A DNA stretch of 27,750 nucleotides from CALELM01 sp045617105 (GTDB lineage Bacteria; Bacillota; Negativicutes; Selenomonadales; Selenomonadaceae): contig JAZLHW010000203.1 in NCBI GenBank assembly GCA_045617105.1, positions 1 through 27,750 on the forward strand. Reading direction: 5' to 3'. The notes under the pieces were generated by a model. It had not been told where the DNA came from, made no database searches, and worked only from the letters and a program-made list of their open reading frames with translations. This document shows positions 7,711 to 15,470 of this stretch, one piece after another; within the stretch, counting starts at the first letter, position 1, and the number at the start of each line of letters is the position of its first letter. The position numbers and the translations under genes were made by a program.

Positions 7711-8583
7711 TTATTTCATCTGTGCTGCAACTTCAGCCGCAAAATCTTCCTGCTTCTTCTCAATGCCTTCGCCAAGCTGGTAACGAACAAAACGACGAAC
7801 CTCAACATCGCCCAGAACGTCCTTCACTGTCTTTTCCGTATCCTTGACGAAAATCTGCTCTACAAGGCAAACTTCCTTGTAGTACTTGTTGATACGCCCC
7901 TCTACCATCTTGTCAACGATTTTCTCTGGCTTGCCCTCTTCAAGAGCCTGCTTGCGAAGAACCTCACGCTCATGATCTAAAGCAGAAGAATCTACTCCAG
8001 CACGATCGACAGCAGTAGGAGCAGCAGCAGCAACCTGCATAGCAATATCCTTGCCCATGCCTTCACCACCACACGAAAGCTCTACAAGGACACCAATCTT
8101 TCCGCCCATGTGAATGTAGCTTGCAAGACATCCATCTTTCGTCTCGTAGCAAGTGAAACGACGAAGGGAAATTTTCTCACCAATCGTAGCCGTAGCCTCT
8201 GTAACAAGATCCGAAACCTTCTTGCCATCAATAACACTGTTATTGAGTGCATCCATATCTGCAGGCTTCGTATCTGCAATATGCTTTGCAATCTTTGTTT
8301 CAAGAGCACGGAACTGCTCATTGCCTGCTGCGAAATCCGTCTCACAGTTCACTTCCACGAGTACGCCAACTTTGGCATCCTCCGAAACGAATGCCGCAAC
8401 AGCACCTTCTGCAGCAATACGCCCCGCCTTCTTCTCTGCCTTGGAAATTCCCTTCTCACGGAGCCAGTCAATTGCCTTTGCAGCATCACCGTCATTGGCA
8501 GCCAATGCCTTCTTGCAATCCATCATACCTGCCCCTGTCTTTTCACGCAGCTCTTTTACCATTGCAGCTGTAATATTTGCCAT
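7711..8583 (-). CDS. tsf: Translation elongation factor Ts
   Basis: Nucleotide exchange factor for EF-Tu. The 290-residue protein opens with the family hallmark KELREKTGAGMMDCKKAL and WLREKGISKAEKKAGRIAAEG, then VEVNCETDFAAGNEQF, and ends in the core and C-terminal domain (RRFVRYQLGEGIEKKQEDFAAEV). The start has GGGAGG at an ideal distance. It is the second gene after the rpsB promoter and is separated from rpsB by a short intergenic with a terminator-like hairpin. Confidence 0.97.
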   Translation of the reverse strand: MANITAAMVKELREKTGAGMMDCKKALAANDGDAAKAIDWLREKGISKAEKKAGRIAAEGAVAAFVSEDAKVGVLVEVNCETDFAAGNEQFRALETKIAKHIADTKPADMDALNNSVIDGKKVSDLVTEATATIGEKISLRRFTCYETKDGCLASYIHMGGKIGVLVELSCGGEGMGKDIAMQVAAAAPTAVDRAGVDSSALDHEREVLRKQALEEGKPEKIVDKMVEGRINKYYKEVCLVEQIFVKDTEKTVKDVLGDVEVRRFVRYQLGEGIEKKQEDFAAEVAAQMK

Positions 8584-8611
8584 TCACAATTCCTCCCAAT
8601 ATCCATATATG

Positions 8612-8641
8612 AAAAAAGGGCAAGGGATAACTCCCTTACCC
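8612..8641 (-). terminator. Intrinsic terminator-like attenuator between rpsB and tsf
   Basis: On the minus strand a 10-bp stem (GGGTAAGGGA with TCCCTTGCCC, one U-G pair) with a 4-base loop is followed directly by six T residues. It lies 23 bases after the rpsB stop and 29 bases before the tsf start, with no new promoter visible between, so it probably causes partial termination and sets the S2:EF-Ts ratio. The U-G pair fits minus-strand RNA. Confidence 0.85.
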
Positions 8642-8663
8642 CCATCTATGTTCTGCTCTTATA

Positions 8664-9392
8664 TTATTCAGCCTGTGCTTCTTCCCCAGAAGCTTCCTCT
8701 GGTCCATCCTGTCCCTGACACCCTTCAATTACTGCATCTGCCATACGACCTGTAAGGAGTTTGACAGCACGAATAGCATCATCATTACCAGGAATGACAA
8801 AATCGATTTCATCTGGATCACAGTTCGTATCAACAATACCAACGATAGGAATATTGAGCTTGCGAGCCTCAGCAACCGCAATACGCTCCTTACGAGGATC
8901 TACAATAAAGAGTGCACCCGGAAGCTTCGTCATCTCTTTGATACCGCCAAGATACTTCTCCAGCTTTTCCATCTCATGACGTAGAATCTGAACCTCTTTC
9001 TTCGTAAGAACATCAAACGTGCCGTCCTCTTCCATAGCCTCAAGCTTCTTCAAGCGAGCCACACGCTTCTGAATCGTTTGGAAGTTCGTCATCATGCCGC
9101 CGAGCCAGCGCTCATTAACATAGAACATATTTGCACGAAGAGCCTCTTCCTTAATAGCCTCCTGTGCCTGCTTCTTCGTTCCAACAAAGAGAATTGACTT
9201 GCCTTCCTCAGCAACACTGCGAAGGAAATTATACGCCTCATCAACCTTCTTAACCGTCTTCTGGAGATCAATAATATAAATCCCGTTGCGCTCTGTAAAG
9301 ATGTACTTTGCCATCTTTGGATTCCAGCGACGTGTCTGATGTCCGAAATGAACACCTGCTTCTAATAATTGCTTCATGGAAATAACTGCCAT
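8664..9392 (-). CDS. rpsB: 30S ribosomal protein S2
   Basis: Ribosomal small-subunit protein, 242 residues, normal length. It starts MAVISMKQLLEAGVHFGHQTRRWNPKM, with AGGAGG upstream of the ATG at 9392. The remaining hallmarks are YIIDLQKTV, the FVGTKKQAQEAI segment, RWLGGMMTNF, and the C-terminal GALFIVDPRKERIAVAEA followed by PIVGIVDTNCDPDEIDFVIPGNDDA. The frame is open to 9464, but the leader residues there are unlike S2. It is transcribed from the promoter at 9510-9538 with an untranslated leader of about 110 bases that contains a small hairpin (stem CCTGCGT with ATGCAGG), a possible site for autoregulation. Confidence 0.97.
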   Translation of the reverse strand: MAVISMKQLLEAGVHFGHQTRRWNPKMAKYIFTERNGIYIIDLQKTVKKVDEAYNFLRSVAEEGKSILFVGTKKQAQEAIKEEALRANMFYVNERWLGGMMTNFQTIQKRVARLKKLEAMEEDGTFDVLTKKEVQILRHEMEKLEKYLGGIKEMTKLPGALFIVDPRKERIAVAEARKLNIPIVGIVDTNCDPDEIDFVIPGNDDAIRAVKLLTGRMADAVIEGCQGQDGPEEASGEEAQAE

Positions 9393-9509
9393 AATGGTGC
9401 ACCTCCTGTTTTTCTTCCGCAACCCCTCATCCTTTGTTTCACCTGCATGTCTGTACGCAGGCACAGCACAAATATCGGAGACTGCGTGTTTATTTTTACA
9501 CCAATAAGG

Positions 9510-9538
9510 ATTATATCATACGCAAACAACCTTGACAA
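9510..9538 (-). promoter_or_regulatory. Strong sigma-A promoter of the rpsB-tsf operon
   Basis: On the minus strand TTGTCA (9533-9538) and a perfect TATAAT (9510-9515) are separated by 17 bases, with TGA directly before the -10 box (extended -10). This is the best promoter in the window and is placed to drive the ribosomal and elongation factor genes. The predicted leader to the rpsB ATG is about 110 bases. Confidence 0.92.
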
Positions 9539-9582
9539 ATGTTTTTTAAGAAAATGCTCGCTAAATCAGATCTTTATTTTTG

Positions 9583-10743
9583 TCACATGAAATGAGAAAG
9601 CAATCCCACAAAGAAATAAGATAGGAAACTGAATCCTTCCTCGACATCATTTTGTGCTTTCATATCAATAGCAGCAATAGGCTCTCCTGAATACTTCAAG
9701 ATGATTTTTCCAATCACCTGTCCTTTTTTAACAGGTGCTTCAATCACAGGAGGAATTTCATACTCTATACTGTACTTCTTCGCATCCTCACCATGGATTA
9801 AAGGATAATTAACATCCTCCGCAGGGAAAAGCTGCAGCTTGTAGTCCTTGCCATTTTTGACATACGTTGATTTTTGCAAACGTTCCTTCGTAATGCCCCT
9901 CTGCATCTTTACATGAGAAAATCCATAGTCCAAAAGCTTCCCAGCATCTTCAAATCGACTGTCCTGCGTCTCTGAATGCATAATGACAGCAATAAGTTCC
10001 ACTCCGTTGCGTCTTGCCGAAGCCGCCAAGCAGCCACCTGCGGCATCTGTCCAACCAGTCTTAATGCCATTCATTCCATCATAGCTTTTCAAAAGCTCGT
10101 TCGTGTTTTCAAGCGGTATAAATCTCCCGTTCGGTACATCCCAACGCATTACCCCGCTTTGCTGAGAAACAATTTCTCGAAACTCCTTCTGCTTCATGCC
10201 AAATGCTGCAATTTTCGCCATATCTCTTGCTGTTGAATAATGATTTTCATTCGGCAAGCCGTTCGGATTTTCAAAATGTGTATCCTTGCAGCCAAGCTCC
10301 ACAGCCTTCTCATTCATCAAGGCAGCAAACTCAGGTACACTGCCCGCCATTTTCTCCGCTAAAGCAACTGCAGCACCATTATCTGAGATCATCATCATGC
10401 CATTCAGCAAATTTCCTGCATTCACCACATCGGAAGGCTGCAATCCCAACGAGGAATCCTCTGTACCTGCTGCCAAAAAATCAATCACAACCGGAGTACG
10501 GGATGACAACCTCTCTAAGCCCAAAATGCATGTCATCATTTTCGTCATACTGGCAGGAGGACGTTTCTCATCTGCATTTTTCTCATATATCATGCGTCCC
10601 GTAGTGGCTTCTATCAAAATAGCGGACTGTGCCATGATCTTTGGCGGCAGATCCTCTTTTTCCATCCCTGCCTTACTCTCTGCCAAGGAAACCGGCAGGT
10701 AAAAAAGCAGCAAACATGCAACTACAACTTTAAACAACCGCAT
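9583..10743 (-). CDS. D-alanyl-D-alanine carboxypeptidase (PBP5/DacA-DacF type)
   Basis: Secreted, membrane-anchored penicillin-binding protein that trims the terminal D-Ala from peptidoglycan stems. The N terminus is a signal peptide (MRLFK followed by a hydrophobic core, cleavage probably after SLA near residue 21). The serine peptidase motifs are all present: SMTK at 65-68, SDN at 120-122, KTG at 228-230. After the catalytic domain comes the PBP5 C-terminal beta domain, and the protein ends in a hydrophobic amphipathic stretch (FLSYFFVGLLSHFM) typical of peripheral membrane anchoring. At 386 residues it has family length. The start is odd: the nearest good site (AGGACAGGAG) lies 16 bases before the ATG and directly precedes a five-codon-long mini frame ending next to the true start. 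Radically different paralogue names cannot be separated by sequence alone. Confidence 0.94.
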   Translation of the reverse strand: MRLFKVVVACLLLFYLPVSLAESKAGMEKEDLPPKIMAQSAILIEATTGRMIYEKNADEKRPPASMTKMMTCILGLERLSSRTPVVIDFLAAGTEDSSLGLQPSDVVNAGNLLNGMMMISDNGAAVALAEKMAGSVPEFAALMNEKAVELGCKDTHFENPNGLPNENHYSTARDMAKIAAFGMKQKEFREIVSQQSGVMRWDVPNGRFIPLENTNELLKSYDGMNGIKTGWTDAAGGCLAASARRNGVELIAVIMHSETQDSRFEDAGKLLDYGFSHVKMQRGITKERLQKSTYVKNGKDYKLQLFPAEDVNYPLIHGEDAKKYSIEYEIPPVIEAPVKKGQVIGKIILKYSGEPIAAIDMKAQNDVEEGFSFLSYFFVGLLSHFM

Positions 10744-10813
10744 ACTAATTTAATTTCATCTCCTGTCCTATCTTTTCGATATAACTCAGCACAGATGCCC
10801 CACCTCCATAAAC

Positions 10814-12190
10814 TCATCTTCTCGGCATAGCTAATTTCAGTGCATCGCTCAAAGATTCCGCACCATAAAGCGTAATTCCCTGCACCTCTGATTTTAACTG
10901 ACGATAGTTTTTCATAGGCAGAACTACATTCCGAAAGCCAAGACGTTTTGCCTCATGAATTCTGCTGTCTGCTTGACTCACTGCACGAACTTCTCCCGAA
11001 AGTCCCACTTCTCCAAAAACAACAGTCTTCGGCAAAATCAGCCGATTGGCAAAACTGGAAGCCATTGCCACACAAATTCCAAGATCAGCTGCCGGCTCAT
11101 CAATTTTAATTCCACCTGCTGCCTTGATATAAACATCGCAAGCTCCAATGGAAAGATGTACTCTTTTCTCCAATACTGCCAGCAAAAGCTGTATCCGCTT
11201 GATATCCACTGAATCAGAAGTTCTGTGCGGCGGAACGTATGGCGTTGGCGCTACCAATGCCTGTAATTCCACCAAAAGAGGTCGCGTCCCTTCTACCGTT
11301 GGAATAATGACCGTTCCAAAATCCTCCTCTCGATCGGACAAAAACATTTTGGATGTATCCGGCACATCTACCAGCCCAACATCCCGCATCTCAAAAAGTC
11401 CCAATTCATTAGTGCTTCCAAAACGATTTTTTACTGCACGCAGAACACGAAACTCTGCATTGCGTTCCCCTTCAAAGTAAAGCACTGTATCAACAATATG
11501 CTCTAACACCCTAGGTCCTGCCAATGTCCCATCCTTTGTCACATGACCAATCACGAATGTTGCAATCCCATTCATTTTTGCGATTCGCAAAAGCTCCACT
11601 GCAGACTCCCGCACTTGTGCGACACTGCCAGGAGCACTCTGAATATTAGGCTTGAAAACCGTCTGTATCGAATCTATTACTAAGAAAGATGGTTTCGTAT
11701 TCTTCACATGTGTTCCTATGGTTTCCAAATTTGTTTCACTGACTACCAGCAGCCTTCCCTCCAATGCATGCAAGCGGTCAGCTCTCATTCGAACCTGCCT
11801 CGTACTTTCCTCTCCTGTAACGTAGAGAACTGTCTTTCCCTGCTCTGCCACATTAGCGCAGACTTTTAATGTAAGGCTCGATTTTCCAACACCTGGGTCA
11901 CCAACAATCAAAACCATAGAACCTGGGATTGCTCCGCCGCCAAGAACTCGGTCCAATTCAGCAGAACCCGTTGCAAATCTTGGCAGATCCTCCACTCGAA
12001 TCTCCGAAATTGATTGTGGCTTTTGCGCATCGGAAAGCCCCAATCGCAAGCCCCCTTTTTCTACTGAATCGCACGCCACGATTTCTTCTGTCATCGTATT
12101 CCATGCACCGCATCCTGGACATTTTCCAAGCCATTTCGGCGTATCATATCCACAGTCCTGACAAACATAGACCGTTTTCTTTTTGGCCAA
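10814..12190 (-). CDS. radA: DNA repair protein RadA (Sms)
   Basis: RecA-like ATPase that helps branch migration during recombination. With a TTG start at 12190 (AAAGGG nine bases upstream) it has 458 residues, the usual size. Order of domains: C4 zinc finger with Cys10, 13, 24 and 27; RecA-type ATPase with Walker A GDPGVGKS at 97-104; the RadA-specific KNRFGS motif at 254-259; and a C-terminal Lon-protease-like domain. The open frame extends to 12301, adding 37 hydrophobic residues not expected in RadA; I treat them as noncoding. It lies downstream of ctsR, and clpC is not between them. Confidence 0.95.
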   Translation of the reverse strand: MAKKKTVYVCQDCGYDTPKWLGKCPGCGAWNTMTEEIVACDSVEKGGLRLGLSDAQKPQSISEIRVEDLPRFATGSAELDRVLGGGAIPGSMVLIVGDPGVGKSSLTLKVCANVAEQGKTVLYVTGEESTRQVRMRADRLHALEGRLLVVSETNLETIGTHVKNTKPSFLVIDSIQTVFKPNIQSAPGSVAQVRESAVELLRIAKMNGIATFVIGHVTKDGTLAGPRVLEHIVDTVLYFEGERNAEFRVLRAVKNRFGSTNELGLFEMRDVGLVDVPDTSKMFLSDREEDFGTVIIPTVEGTRPLLVELQALVAPTPYVPPHRTSDSVDIKRIQLLLAVLEKRVHLSIGACDVYIKAAGGIKIDEPAADLGICVAMASSFANRLILPKTVVFGEVGLSGEVRAVSQADSRIHEAKRLGFRNVVLPMKNYRQLKSEVQGITLYGAESLSDALKLAMPRR

Positions 12191-12357
12191 GACATTCAAC
12201 CCTTTCCCCGTAAAAGCCTTTGCAACAAACGCAGACACCAGCGACCAAGCCAAGCAATCGCCCAAAAAAGGTTTAAAAAGAAATTGCCAGCTTTTCCACA
12301 AATCCCAACAGGAGCTAACTGATTCCTTTTCTGCATCTATATTCCCTACCCTTTTCC

Positions 12358-12810
12358 TTATGAAAAATTAATCAAGGTCAGAAGCATAGATTTCAAAAGC
12401 TGTACACGCTCTGAATCCGGCATACTCGGAGAATGAAACGCAAGAGAAATCACTTGCATCATGAGAGCCGCTTCCCGATTCGTTATCATCTCATGCTGCA
12501 AGAGGTAACGAACCATTGCCTGAACCTCCGTAAATTCTGTTTCCGCATCAATCTTTTCCAGCATATCCTGATAAACAAAATTTTTCAACGGAATCTGAAC
12601 AATACGAATAAATCCTCCAAGACCTCTGCGAGATTCAACAACGAAGCCTTTTTCCTGTGTAAAGCGCGTAGACAGCACATAGCTGATCTGGGACGGTGCG
12701 CAAGAGATCTGCTCCGCAATATCCGTGCGGCGAAGTTCTACCTTGCCATCCTGCCTCGCTGCCAGCTGCCGCAAAATATACTCCTCTATCAAATCCGCAA
12801 TATTGCTCAT
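12358..12810 (-). CDS. ctsR: Transcriptional repressor CtsR
   Basis: Represses class III heat-shock genes (clp and partners) in Firmicutes by binding tandem heptads of the RGTCAAA type. The 150-residue protein opens with SNIADLIEEYILRQL, then the winged helix-turn-helix with RRTDIAEQISCAPSQISYVL and STRFTQEKGFVVESRRGLGG with its glycine-rich wing tip, then a C-terminal helical domain. The ATG at 12810 has an AAGGTG site; an upstream ATG at 12840 lies inside the likely operator and has no site. It has its own promoter with a possible CtsR-like site at the transcription start, consistent with autoregulation. In many Firmicutes it heads ctsR-mcsA-mcsB-clpC-radA; here only radA follows. Confidence 0.95.
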   Translation of the reverse strand: MSNIADLIEEYILRQLAARQDGKVELRRTDIAEQISCAPSQISYVLSTRFTQEKGFVVESRRGLGGFIRIVQIPLKNFVYQDMLEKIDAETEFTEVQAMVRYLLQHEMITNREAALMMQVISLAFHSPSMPDSERVQLLKSMLLTLINFS

Positions 12811-12831
12811 CCTTATCACCTTCACAATCTT

Positions 12832-12884
12832 ATTGACCATTTGACTTTTATTTTATTATACTCCAAACGGTAAAAAAAAGGCAA
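12832..12884 (-). promoter_or_regulatory. ctsR promoter with a degenerate CtsR-like operator
   Basis: On the minus strand TTGCCT (12879-12884), an 18-base spacer and a perfect TATAAT (12855-12860) form the promoter. Right at the expected transcription start lie AGTCAAAT and GGTCAAT in tandem (12832-12846), close to the CtsR half-site RGTCAAA. The two half-sites are closer together than in the classical operator (1 base between heptads instead of 3), so the operator call is tentative while the promoter call is good. Confidence 0.7.
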
Positions 12885-12935
12885 CGCATACAATATATTT
12901 ATTTGCGAACTAAAGATCGGCATTGGTAATTGTAC

Positions 12936-12985
12936 AGCAAAGACCCCTCAAACAACGTATCTACGCTGTTTAAGAGGTCTTTGCT
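12936..12985 (-). terminator. Long stem-loop after transketolase
   Basis: A 23-bp stem closing a 4-base loop, starting 13 bases after the tkt stop. Three of the pairs are G-U in minus-strand RNA and would be A-C mismatches in plus-strand RNA, so the structure is kept for the minus transcript. There is no T-run after it (GTACAATT follows), so it is either a non-classical terminator or a 3'-end stabiliser. Confidence 0.65.
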
Positions 12986-12998
12986 ATCAAAAACAAAT

Positions 12999-14993
12999 TT
13001 ATTTATTTACAGTCTTCTTCATAACCGAAACAATATTTTCTTGCGTAAATCCATACTTTTCAAAGAGAACTGGACCTGGAGCAGATGAACCAAATCCCCT
13101 CATCGTAATGGTGTCACCATCCAAGCCAACATACTTAGCCCAACCAAAATCAGAAGCAGCCTCTACGGCTACACGCACCCTCACCTTATTGGGAAGAATG
13201 CTTTCCTTGTACTCCTTGCTCTGTTGATCAAAGAGTTCCATGCACGGCATACTGACTACACGAACGTCAATTCCCTGCTTCAATAATTCTTCCTGTGCTT
13301 GCACTGCAACAAATACCTCAGATCCAGAAGCTATCAAAATACCATCCATATCCTTTTTACTTGCTTCTGAAACAATATATGCCCCTTTGAGAGCATCTTT
13401 GCTGGAACCTGCTAATTGCGGGATATTTTGACGCGTCAAAACGAGAACAGTTGGTGTCTTTTTGCTTGTAATCGCCTGATACCAGCCTGCCGCTGTTTCC
13501 CTTGCATCCGCAGGACGGAATACATTAACATTCGGAAGAGAACGGAGCATTGCCAACTGTTCAATCGGCTCATGCGTTGGACCATCTTCTCCAACACCGA
13601 TACTGTCATGTGTAAGAATGTACGTCACAGGAATTCCCATAAGCGCAGCTAAGCGGAGCATTGGCTTCGTATAATCACTAAAGACAAAGAAGGTTGCAAT
13701 GTATGGTCGAATACCACCATGCAGGAACATGCCATTTGCAATCGCCGCCATTGCAAGCTCACGAACACCAAAATGCATATTACGTCCCTTGTAATTATTC
13801 TTGCTAAAATCGCCTTCTCCCTTCATTTCTGTCTTATTAGACGGTCCAAGATCGGCGCTTCCTCCCATCAACTGTGGTAAAAGCTCCTTTAAGCGATTAA
13901 TGCAATTTCCCGAAAGAGTACGCGTAGCCTGCGGCTTATCATCATAGAACCAAAAAGCTTCGTCGTTCATCAATGCATCAGCATCGATTTCATCATGCAT
14001 CTTTTCCCAAAGCTTCATTTCCTCTGGATATTTCTTTGCATATTCGTCAAACAGCATATTCCATTCTGCTTCAGCGCTCTCGCCCTTTTTGGCAAGTATG
14101 TTAAAATGCTCATACACCTCATCTGGAATAGAGAAGCTTTCCTCTGGATTCTGCCATTGCAGGGTTTCTTTCAAGGCCTTCACATTCTCATCACCAAGCG
14201 GTTCTCCATGAGCGCTTGCCTTTCCTTGCTTTGCAGGACAGCCATAACCAATTTCTGTTTTGACCGTGATAAAGGAAGGATGCTCTTTGTCACTTTTCGC
14301 CTGCTCAATTGCTCTTCCAATAGCTTCAAGATCTGTGCCATCTTCTACCGTTATCGTCTGGAATCCAAATGCTTCCATTCTTTTCTGCACATTTTCAGTA
14401 AAAGTAATATCCGTATTTCCTTCAATCGAGATACGATTGCTATCATAAAGAACGATCAGCTTGGAAAGCCCCAGTGTTCCCGCAATGGAAAAGGCTTCAG
14501 ATGAAATTCCTTCCATCATGCAGCCATCTCCCCCAAGTACAAAAGTGTAATGGTCAACAATAGGAAAATCGGGCTTGTTGAATTTTTCTGCAAGATGTGC
14601 CTCCGCAATAGCCATTCCAACAGCCATTCCCATGCCAGCACCTAACGGTCCAGTCGTTGCTTCCACACCCGTCGTATGTCCATATTCCGGATGCCCTGGT
14701 GTTAAAGAACCATCTTGACGAAACTGCTTCATATCCTCCATGGACAATCCATATCCAAAGAAATGAAGAAGAGAATACAGCATAGCAGACCCGTGACCGC
14801 CAGAAAGGACAAAACGATCCCTATTTTCCCATTTTGCATTCTTTGCATTATGCCTCATGTGATTTGCCCACAGCTCATAAGCCATAGGAGCACTCCCAAG
14901 CGGAAGTCCCGGATGACCAGATTTCGCCTTCTGAATAGCATCTGCCGAAAGAACTCGAATGGCATTTACGCAGGTAGTATCAATATGACTCAA
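12999..14993 (-). CDS. tkt: Transketolase
   Basis: Thiamine-diphosphate enzyme of the non-oxidative pentose phosphate pathway; it moves two-carbon units between sugar phosphates and supplies ribose 5-phosphate and erythrose 4-phosphate. Full length at 664 residues, not the split two-subunit form. Visible: SGHPGLPLGSAPMA near 25-38, HGSAMLY near 67-73, GPLGAGMGMAVGMA near 115-128, the ThDP motif GDG at 155-157 to Asn186, the pyrimidine-domain segments GVGEDGPTHEP and RPADARE, and the C-terminal domain. The start is TTG at 14993 with a GGGGGAG site seven bases upstream. It follows aroH by 100 bases; since erythrose 4-phosphate feeds the shikimate pathway, the neighbourhood is chemically sensible, though no shared promoter is proven. 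Confidence 0.97.
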   Translation of the reverse strand: MSHIDTTCVNAIRVLSADAIQKAKSGHPGLPLGSAPMAYELWANHMRHNAKNAKWENRDRFVLSGGHGSAMLYSLLHFFGYGLSMEDMKQFRQDGSLTPGHPEYGHTTGVEATTGPLGAGMGMAVGMAIAEAHLAEKFNKPDFPIVDHYTFVLGGDGCMMEGISSEAFSIAGTLGLSKLIVLYDSNRISIEGNTDITFTENVQKRMEAFGFQTITVEDGTDLEAIGRAIEQAKSDKEHPSFITVKTEIGYGCPAKQGKASAHGEPLGDENVKALKETLQWQNPEESFSIPDEVYEHFNILAKKGESAEAEWNMLFDEYAKKYPEEMKLWEKMHDEIDADALMNDEAFWFYDDKPQATRTLSGNCINRLKELLPQLMGGSADLGPSNKTEMKGEGDFSKNNYKGRNMHFGVRELAMAAIANGMFLHGGIRPYIATFFVFSDYTKPMLRLAALMGIPVTYILTHDSIGVGEDGPTHEPIEQLAMLRSLPNVNVFRPADARETAAGWYQAITSKKTPTVLVLTRQNIPQLAGSSKDALKGAYIVSEASKKDMDGILIASGSEVFVAVQAQEELLKQGIDVRVVSMPCMELFDQQSKEYKESILPNKVRVRVAVEAASDFGWAKYVGLDGDTITMRGFGSSAPGPVLFEKYGFTQENIVSVMKKTVNK

Positions 14994-15093
14994 AATAATC
15001 TCCCCCTATTATATTCATCTTTGCCTGTGTTGGAATAAAAACTATACAGGTTTCTATCTCAGTTTTCTTCAAGCCAAATTTCTTGCATATCCT

Positions 15094-15456
15094 TCAGTGA
15101 TTTACCAGATCCGGACGCAATACCTCAGCACCACAAAGATATACATGATTAATTTCTCTTTGAGGTTTTTCTGTTTCCGCAAGAAGAAGAACTCGTATGC
15201 ACATAGGAAGCGCATGATCCACGTCCATCTGTCTTGTATCAAACAATGGTACCAGTTCCATGCCTTGAATTTTTCTCACGCCTGAAGCAGGAAACGCTGC
15301 TGTGATATCTTCCGTTGCTGAAAAAATTACCGCTCCAATATCCTCAGGGTGCAAGGCATTTCTATTGATAATCTCCATAACAAGCTCTTGTACCGCTTGC
15401 TGCACATCTTCTTTTGTATTTTCCTTAATTGTGGTAGCACCACGTATGCCGCGCAT
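15094..15456 (-). CDS. aroH: Chorismate mutase, AroH type
   Basis: Converts chorismate to prephenate for phenylalanine and tyrosine. It is the monofunctional trimeric Bacillus type: 120 residues beginning MRGIRGATTI, with the active-site Arg in RGIRGATT, the FSATEDITAAFPA segment, the VPLFDTRQMDVDHALPMCIRVL stretch with its conserved Arg residues, and the VYLCGAEVLRPDL C terminus. I use the ATG at 15456, because GGGGTGAGG lies just upstream; the ATG at 15474 overlaps the ubiB stop and has no site. The two genes are about 14 bases apart and probably co-transcribed. Confidence 0.94.
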   Translation of the reverse strand: MRGIRGATTIKENTKEDVQQAVQELVMEIINRNALHPEDIGAVIFSATEDITAAFPASGVRKIQGMELVPLFDTRQMDVDHALPMCIRVLLLAETEKPQREINHVYLCGAEVLRPDLVNH

Positions 15457-15470
15457 TTCCCTCACCCCAT

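Noticed and set aside
12191..12301. 37-residue N-terminal extension of RadA
   Set aside because: The zinc finger should sit at the N terminus and a TTG with a good site starts right there; the extension has no family support.
14994..15030. TATAAT sequence just upstream of tkt as a promoter
   Set aside because: The predicted start would fall inside the ribosome binding site and no acceptable -35 box is at the right distance; tkt may be read from upstream instead.
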